Below, piece by piece: positions 59,026-64,000 of a DNA stretch of 64,000 nt. Under the pieces are notes generated by a model. That model searched no databases, had not been told where the DNA came from, and saw only the letters and a program-made list of their open reading frames with translations. This stretch comes from a bacterium (GTDB taxonomy: Bacteria > Chloroflexota > Anaerolineae > Caldilineales > Caldilineaceae). Position 1 is the first letter of the stretch. Each line of letters begins with the position of its first letter. The translations under genes and the position numbers were made by a program. Where the stretch lies: the NCBI GenBank assembly GCA_016124945.1, contig WGMT01000045.1, forward strand, positions 43,596 through 107,595, in the 5' to 3' direction.

Positions 59026-61023
59026 ATGCATCTGAATGGACATATTCCGATTGATTCGGATGACGAAAAGCTATACGACGTAACGACGCATGCCACCGGC
59101 CCTATTGGCATGTTGCCGTTGGACGAGGACTTTCTGCTCAATTCACCCAGCGGCGACATTTTCGGGCTGAGCCAGAACGCGGGGATGGGCTGGACGCCGC
59201 GCCATCTGCGCCGCCGCGAATTTTTGATCCTCAGCACACAGGGTGGCATCCGCGCTGAAGACGGCTCCCCCATCGCCCTGGGCTACCACACCGGCCATTG
59301 GGAAGTGGGCTTGCTTATGAAAGCCGCCGCCGAAACCTTTACCGAATTGGAGACGATCCCCTTCGCCGGTTTCGTCACCGATCCGTGCGACGGGCGAACA
59401 CAAGGCACCACCGGCATGTTCGATTCGCTCCCCTACCGCAACGACGCCGCCCTCGTCCTACGTCGCCTGATCCGCTCACTCCCCACGCGCCGCGGCGTGA
59501 TGGGCATTGCCACCTGCGACAAAGGTCTCCCCGCTATGATGATCGCGCTGGCGGCGCAGCGGGACATGCCTGTGATCCTCGTGCCCGGCGGTGTCACCCT
59601 GCCGCCCAGCGAAGGCGAAGATGCGGGCAAGATCCAGACTGTCGGCGCGCGCTTTGCCCACGGCGAAATCAGCATGGAAGAAGCCGCCGAACTGGGCTGC
59701 CGCGCCTGCGCCTCTCCTGGCGGCGGCTGTCAGTTCCTGGGAACGGCGGCGACCAGTCAGGTGGTGGCTGAAGCGCTGGGCATGACACTCATGCACGCTG
59801 CCCTCGCCCCATCCGGCCAGCCCATCTGGCTCGATCTGGCGGTGCGCTCGGCCCACGCCCTGGCCTACCTCGAGAGCCAGAAGCTGACCAATGCCGACAT
59901 CCTCACCCCAGACGCGTTGCACAACGCCATGGTTGTCCACGCCGCCTTTGGTGGATCGACGAACCTGCTGCTCCACATCCCCGCCGTTGCTTTTGCCGGT
60001 GGCCTCGTCCGCCCCAGCGTACAGGACTGGGAAGCGATCAACCGCATCACGCCCCGTTTGGTCGACGTGCTGCCTAACGGGCCGGTGGGCCACCCCACGG
60101 TGCGCGTCTTCATGGCCGGCGGCGTGCCCGAGGTGATGTTGCATCTGCGCGATCTGAACCTGCTTAAGCTCGACGCCCTGACTGTCCACGCGCGGCGGTT
60201 GGGCGATCTGCTTGACGAGTGGGAAGGCAGCGAGCGGCGCAAGCGGCTGCGCGAACGCCTCTTCAGCGAAGACGGCATCGACCCGGACGATGTGATCATG
60301 AACCCGGCCAAGGCCAAAGCCCGCGGACTGACCAGCACCGTCACCTTTCCCACCGGCAACCTCGCACCCCAAGGATCGGTGGTCAAAAGCACGGCAATTG
60401 ACCCGTCAACGCTCGACGAAAACGGCGTCTACCGCAAAATCGGCCCTGCGCGTGTTTTCCTCAGCGAACGGGAGGCCATCGCCGCCGTCAAGGGCAACCA
60501 TGCCAACCCGATCAAAGCCGGCGACGTCATGGTGCTCATCGGGCGCGGGCCGTCCGGCTCAGGCATGGAGGAGACCTACCAGATCACGTCGGCGCTCAAG
60601 TATCTGCCCTTCGGCAAAGAGGTGGCGCTCATCACCGACGCCCGCTTTAGCGGCGTCAGCACCGGTGCCTGTATCGGCCACGTCGGCCCCGAAGCGCTGG
60701 CCGGTGGCCCCATCGCCAACGTCCGTGAGGGTGACCTGATCCAGATCATTGTGGACACGGTCAACCTCACCGGCAGCATCGATCTGGTCGGTCATAACGG
60801 CCACAAGTACTCACCCGAAGCCGGTGTCCACGTCCTCGCCGAGCGCACCACCTACCCTGGCCTCGCCGCTGATCCTCGCCTGCCAGATGACACCCGCCTG
60901 TGGGCCGCGCTGCAAAATGCCAGCGGCGGCACCTGGGGTGGCTGTGTCTATGATGTAGACAGAATTGTTGAGTTGTTGGAGGCAGGGAAGAAGGCGTTGG
61001 AACGGGAAGCAGTCAGAGATTAA
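59026..61023 (+). CDS. yjhG: YjhG/YagF-type D-xylonate dehydratase
   Basis: 665 residues, ATG with GAGGAGACTCCG upstream. The whole sequence follows the E. coli YjhG/YagF pattern: GPIGMLPLDEDFLLNSPSGD, TDPCDGRTQGTTGMFDSLPY (cluster Cys), ATCDKGLPAMMIALAAQ, ACASPGGGCQFLGTAATSQ (Cys), NAMVVHAAFGGSTNLLLHIP, ITDARFSGVSTGACIGHVGP and a terminal SGGTWGGCVYDVDRI. IlvD/Edd family enzymes use an iron-sulfur cluster. This branch dehydrates D-xylonate to 2-dehydro-3-deoxy-D-pentonate. It fits sugar-acid catabolism with the dehydratase at 41417. Confidence 0.95.
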   Translation: MHLNGHIPIDSDDEKLYDVTTHATGPIGMLPLDEDFLLNSPSGDIFGLSQNAGMGWTPRHLRRREFLILSTQGGIRAEDGSPIALGYHTGHWEVGLLMKAAAETFTELETIPFAGFVTDPCDGRTQGTTGMFDSLPYRNDAALVLRRLIRSLPTRRGVMGIATCDKGLPAMMIALAAQRDMPVILVPGGVTLPPSEGEDAGKIQTVGARFAHGEISMEEAAELGCRACASPGGGCQFLGTAATSQVVAEALGMTLMHAALAPSGQPIWLDLAVRSAHALAYLESQKLTNADILTPDALHNAMVVHAAFGGSTNLLLHIPAVAFAGGLVRPSVQDWEAINRITPRLVDVLPNGPVGHPTVRVFMAGGVPEVMLHLRDLNLLKLDALTVHARRLGDLLDEWEGSERRKRLRERLFSEDGIDPDDVIMNPAKAKARGLTSTVTFPTGNLAPQGSVVKSTAIDPSTLDENGVYRKIGPARVFLSEREAIAAVKGNHANPIKAGDVMVLIGRGPSGSGMEETYQITSALKYLPFGKEVALITDARFSGVSTGACIGHVGPEALAGGPIANVREGDLIQIIVDTVNLTGSIDLVGHNGHKYSPEAGVHVLAERTTYPGLAADPRLPDDTRLWAALQNASGGTWGGCVYDVDRIVELLEAGKKALEREAVRD

Positions 61024-61049
61024 GCGATTAGGAGAGGAAACATTCCCCC

Positions 61050-62081
61050 ATGCCCGATTGGATGATCAAATCATTTGATTATCACAATGCCAGCGAAGAA
61101 GAGTACGGGGCGCTTTACCACTTTACTGTCGCCATGCGCAAGGAACGGCACCCACATGATCCGCCGCTTGGGGAAAGCGAGTTTGTGGCGCGTATCAAGA
61201 GCATCCCCGAAGCGATTGACATGCGCGGTGTCGTCGCCATTACCGAGGACGGCGACATCCTGGGCGAGGCCAACAGCTTCGTCATGCCCGGTGATGACAA
61301 CCCACACCTGATGCAAGCCTCCATCGAGGTGCATCCTCAACAGCGACGCCGCGGCCTGGGGCGTCGCCTGCTGGGCTTTGTGGCCGACGAGGCGCTGCGC
61401 CGTGATCGCACACTGACGATGCTTGAATCGTTTAGCACGGCCCCTGCCGGCGAAGCGTTTGCGCGGCGTATCGGCGCGTCCTTGGGCGCGAGCAGCCGCA
61501 CCAATCAACTGGTGTTGGGCGAAGTTGACCGCGCACTTGTGCAGCGCTGGCTCGATGCCGCCCCGGTGGAACCGTTTGATCTGCGCTTTGTGGAAGACGC
61601 CTACCCCGAGGAATTGTTGGGGCCGATGGCTGAACTCTTCAACGTGGTCTTAAATGATCAGCCGCGCGAGGAACTGGACATGGACGATGTTCACTACTCG
61701 CCGGATCTCCTGCGCTATCTTGAAAACATGCTGCTCAGCACCGGCGGCAAACGGTGGACGGCGATTGTCACCGAACGCGGCGACGGCGCCTTCGTGGGCT
61801 ACTCGGAGATCACCTGGTACCCCAGCCGCGGCCACATTGTGCATCAGCAAGGCACCGGCGTCTACCCCAGCCACCGCGGACGGGGCATCGGGCGTTGGCT
61901 TAAGGCGGCCATCATCGAGCGGTTACTCACCGAACGTCCCGAAGTGCAATACATTCGCACCAACAACATCGCCTCCAATGCGGCGATGCTCCACATCAAC
62001 GAAGCGCTCGGCTTCCACACCTACTTCACCGGCTCAATCTGGCAAGTGGAGACGAACGCGCTGTTGGCGTACCTGGGGTGA
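61050..62081 (+). CDS. double-domain GNAT acetyltransferase
   Basis: 343 residues, ATG after GGAGAGGAAAC. Two GNAT domains: the first with IEVHPQQRRRGLGRRLLGFV near 95-110 and the second with TGVYPSHRGRGIGRWLKAAI near 270-285, each an acetyl-CoA binding Q/R-x-x-G-x-G/A loop, plus a final TNNIASNAAMLHINEALGF typical of the last strands. Such tandem GNAT proteins resemble mycothiol synthase-like acetyltransferases, but nothing here fixes the substrate. Follows yjhG by 26 bp and may share its transcript. Confidence 0.88.
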   Translation: MPDWMIKSFDYHNASEEEYGALYHFTVAMRKERHPHDPPLGESEFVARIKSIPEAIDMRGVVAITEDGDILGEANSFVMPGDDNPHLMQASIEVHPQQRRRGLGRRLLGFVADEALRRDRTLTMLESFSTAPAGEAFARRIGASLGASSRTNQLVLGEVDRALVQRWLDAAPVEPFDLRFVEDAYPEELLGPMAELFNVVLNDQPREELDMDDVHYSPDLLRYLENMLLSTGGKRWTAIVTERGDGAFVGYSEITWYPSRGHIVHQQGTGVYPSHRGRGIGRWLKAAIIERLLTERPEVQYIRTNNIASNAAMLHINEALGFHTYFTGSIWQVETNALLAYLG

Positions 62082-62093
62082 GGGATGGGCGAC

Positions 62094-62167
62094 GGACGAC
62101 GGACGACGGACGACGGACGTTAAGCGAGATCACGCGCTTAACGTTCGTCGTCCGTCGTCCGTCGTCC
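62094..62167. repeat. 33-bp fold-back of GGACGAC words
   Basis: 62094-62126 pairs with 62135-62167 with a single mismatch in 33 and an 8-nt loop. Built from GACGGAC repeats and ending CTTAACGTTCGT, like the stem at 42604-42685. It separates the GNAT gene from the convergent ridA gene and probably terminates both. Confidence 0.92.
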
Positions 62168-62190
62168 CGCTCTCCTCAGCGGCGTCGTCT

Positions 62191-62571
62191 CTACTCCGGC
62201 ACCACCGCGATACAATCGACCTCAATCGCAATGCCCGGAAGCTGTGCACCGACGGTGGTGCGCGCCGGGTAGGGCTTGGTGACATATTGCTGGTAGACTT
62301 CGTTCATCTCGGCGAAGTTGCTCAGGTCGGCGAGGAAGACGCCCACCTTGGTCACGTTGGCCCAGGATGTGCCCGCCGCTTCGAGCAGAATCGCCAGATT
62401 CTGGAAGACGCGGTCCGCTTCTTCCCGGAAATTCCCCTTCACCAACTGCCCCGTTGCCGGGTCAATCGGCCCCTGGCCTGAGATGTAGACCGTCTTGCCA
62501 CTGGCCACGATCCCCTGTGAGTAGATGCCGACGGGCTTGGCGCCCTTGTCGGTGAAAACTTCCTCTCGCAT
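62191..62571 (-). CDS. RidA family enamine/imine deaminase
   Basis: 126 residues, ATG preceded by AGGGGGACTTT. Family motifs: VGIYSQGIVASGKTVYISGQ, LVKGNFREEADRVFQNLAIL, VFLADLSNFAEMNEVYQQY, and PYPARTTVGAQLPGIAIEVD with the conserved Arg. The final Glu (VVPE) and full length agree with active RidA. It hydrolyses reactive enamines from PLP-enzyme chemistry. Together with the M19 dipeptidase it lies downstream on the same strand order. Confidence 0.95.
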   Translation of the reverse strand: MREEVFTDKGAKPVGIYSQGIVASGKTVYISGQGPIDPATGQLVKGNFREEADRVFQNLAILLEAAGTSWANVTKVGVFLADLSNFAEMNEVYQQYVTKPYPARTTVGAQLPGIAIEVDCIAVVPE

Positions 62572-62591
62572 AAAGTCCCCCTTTGGGTGAA

Positions 62592-62790
62592 TTTTCGATT
62601 GACGATTGACGATTTACGATTGTCTGGTAGAGGATGTGAGTGCGGAATGGGGCAATTGAAGTGTCAACAATCTATACCTTTTCGCGACAACGTTCCCACA
62701 AAGGCATCACACCCCCAACCCGACAATCGTAAATCGTCAATCGCAAATCGTCAATCGCAAATCGTCAATCGTCAATTGTTCAGCAGTCTC
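62592..62790. repeat. ACGATTGACGATT words and inverted copies
   Basis: Words of CGATTGACGATTGACGATT type at 62592-62619 have many inverted copies (CAATCGTAAATCGTCAATC) at 62723-62780, the last overlapping the dipeptidase C-terminal codons. This fold-back region separates the dipeptidase from ridA. Confidence 0.85.
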
Positions 62791-63839
62791 AACCAATTCC
62801 CATGACAGATCCCCGCGATGTCGTCTTCGCCGTAGCCGCGTTGACGGAGCATGTCGGGGATCTTCTGCAGATCGGCGATGGTGTCGAGATCGGCGGGGGA
62901 CTGTTCGAGGCCGAAACCACCGTCGAGATCGGTGCCGATGGCGATGTGACGGGTGGAACCGGTGATCTTGACGACGTGATCGACGTGATCGAGGACGTGC
63001 TTGAGGAAGACGTTGCCCTTGCCCTGATCCTCGAAGCGCCAACCGGGCACCACCATCCAGATGTCCAACGCAGCGCCGATGACGCCGTCACGTTCGGCGA
63101 TGGCGCGGATCTGGTCGTCGCTGAACTGGCGCTGGTGGGGGACGATGGCGCGGCAGTTGTTGTGGCTGGCCAGTACAGGGCCGTCGTAGATCGCCAATGC
63201 CTCCCAGAATGACTCGTCGGAGAAGTGGGTCATGTCGCAGAGGACGCCGAGGCGGGCCATTTCGGGCAGGATGGCGCGGCCGAGATCGGTGAGTCCTTTC
63301 TCGGTGGCGGTGCCGCCGGCGTAGCGGCCTGGCCCGTAGTGGGTGAGGCCAAGGGCGCGCAAGCCCAGATCGACCCATTCCTCCAACTGCGCCGGATCGA
63401 GGATGGGATCCGCGCCTTCCATGCTGATGATGAAGCCCAGCGGCGGCTCGTCACCGGCAATTGCGCCGGCCGCTTCCCACGTTTCCCACGCCGCCCAATG
63501 ATCGGCCAGATCGGCGGCGTTGTCGACGACGCGGACGACGCCCTGGCGCTCCAGTGCACGGTAGTAGGCGAGCTGTCCCCGCGCCATGCCGTGTGCCTGG
63601 GCGGCTGAATCGAAGTCGATGTAGGGCGAAGGTGTGCCTGTGGAGCGAGAGAGCACCGTGGCAAAGCTGAGGGCGACGCGTCCGCGTCGCATTTCGGGAA
63701 AGGCGACGGTGCCCTGGGCGCGTCCTTTGCCTGAGAGGCGCTGTTCACGGGTGCGGATGGTGTAGACCGAAGCCAGTAGATCGCGGTTCCACTGTAGCGC
63801 GTTCATTGAGAGATCGAGATGGGCGTCGATGATGAGCAT
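62772..63839 (-). CDS. M19 membrane-dipeptidase family protein
   Basis: 355 residues from the ATG at 63839 (AAAGGA upstream). The longer frame reads into the 7-bp array and is artefactual. Family motifs: IIDAHLDLS (HxD), FIISMEGADPI (bridging Glu), CDMTHFSDESFW and LASHNNCRAIVPHQRQFSDD (His), and AIGTDLDGGFG near the end. M19 enzymes are zinc dipeptidases that can also act on D-residues and beta-lactams. No signal peptide, so this copy is cytosolic. Imported peptides from the ABC system upstream could be its substrate. Confidence 0.94.
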   Translation of the reverse strand: MLIIDAHLDLSMNALQWNRDLLASVYTIRTREQRLSGKGRAQGTVAFPEMRRGRVALSFATVLSRSTGTPSPYIDFDSAAQAHGMARGQLAYYRALERQGVVRVVDNAADLADHWAAWETWEAAGAIAGDEPPLGFIISMEGADPILDPAQLEEWVDLGLRALGLTHYGPGRYAGGTATEKGLTDLGRAILPEMARLGVLCDMTHFSDESFWEALAIYDGPVLASHNNCRAIVPHQRQFSDDQIRAIAERDGVIGAALDIWMVVPGWRFEDQGKGNVFLKHVLDHVDHVVKITGSTRHIAIGTDLDGGFGLEQSPADLDTIADLQKIPDMLRQRGYGEDDIAGICHGNWLRLLNN

Positions 63840-63864
63840 GGCTGATCCTTTGTGGTGGGAAGAG

Positions 63865-64000
63865 AAGGCAAAAGGCAAAAGGCAAAAGGCAAAAGGCAAA
63901 AGGCAAAAGGCAAAAGGCAAAAGGCAAAAGGCAAAAGGCAAAAGGCAAAAGGCAAAAGGCAAAAGGCAAAAGGCAAAAGGCAAAAGGCAAAAGGCAAAAG
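63865..64000. repeat. AAAAGGC heptanucleotide tandem array, open at window end
   Basis: About 19 uninterrupted copies of AAAAGGC/AAAGGCA fill the last 135 bp and continue past the window. It lies immediately upstream of the dipeptidase start on its coding strand (GCCTTTT units), within the likely promoter or leader. Frames through it spell PFAFCLL repeats, which are not real protein. Confidence 0.97.

Noticed and set aside
63840..63983. N-terminal extension of the dipeptidase reading PFAFCLL repeats
   Set aside because: It is translation of the AAAAGGC array; the proper start at 63839 has a ribosome site and matches the family's N-terminus.

Overview
This window looks like a chromosomal contig from an uncultured Chloroflexota, most likely of the Anaerolineae/Caldilinea type. 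That is an inference from gene content, not from a marker gene. Supporting signs are three twin-arginine lipoprotein solute-binding proteins, MoxR/DUF58/DUF4129/DUF4350 genes, a System I cytochrome c maturation set with variant residues, long multihaem cytochromes, paired glgC genes, and moderately GC-rich coding DNA with ordinary TTGACA/TATAAT-type promoters. No rRNA, tRNA, CRISPR array, transposase or phage gene was seen.

Layout. (1) 1-13674, minus strand: a MoxR-type operon (membrane protein, DUF4129, DUF4350, MoxR) whose usual DUF58 partner lies 6.5 kb further on. Between them sit a secreted sugar dehydrogenase and a four-gene block of two DUF488 proteins, a dual-OB protein and a TPR-RecQ helicase. 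Upstream are an enolase-superfamily enzyme and a P-loop protein. (2) 13854-25522, minus strand: cytochrome c maturation genes (CcmI-like, CcmF, CcmG, CcmH, CcmE) around a set of 8-, 15- and 10-haem cytochromes with a membrane cytochrome b, 33 CXXCH sites in all. (3) 25838-36326: secreted nuclease, phosphoribosyltransferase, endonuclease III, permease, an unknown two-gene unit with winged-helix character, glgC plus a catalytically degenerate glgC paralogue, and an eIF1/SUI1-like protein. (4) 36598-49317: an AIM24 protein, two sugar ABC importers without ATPases on opposite strands, a galactonate-dehydratase-like enzyme between them, and a large FtsX-type permease. (5) 49913-63839: a complete oligopeptide-type ABC importer, an M16 peptidase lipoprotein, a YjhG-type xylonate dehydratase, a double GNAT protein, RidA and an M19 dipeptidase. 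The window ends in a 7-bp tandem array.

The genes describe a heterotroph that imports sugars, sugar acids and peptides, stores glycogen, digests external DNA, and assembles many c-type haems for a quinone-linked or extracellular electron route.

Two things stand out. The DUF488-DUF488-dual OB-RecQ block has its own promoter with a palindrome over the -10 box, and one DUF488 protein ends in a sliding-clamp-like QLGLF peptide, so it is the best candidate for a poorly described DNA-processing system. The intergenic DNA also carries an unusual density of long, often perfect fold-back elements (up to an 88-bp perfect palindrome) built from a few short recurring words.
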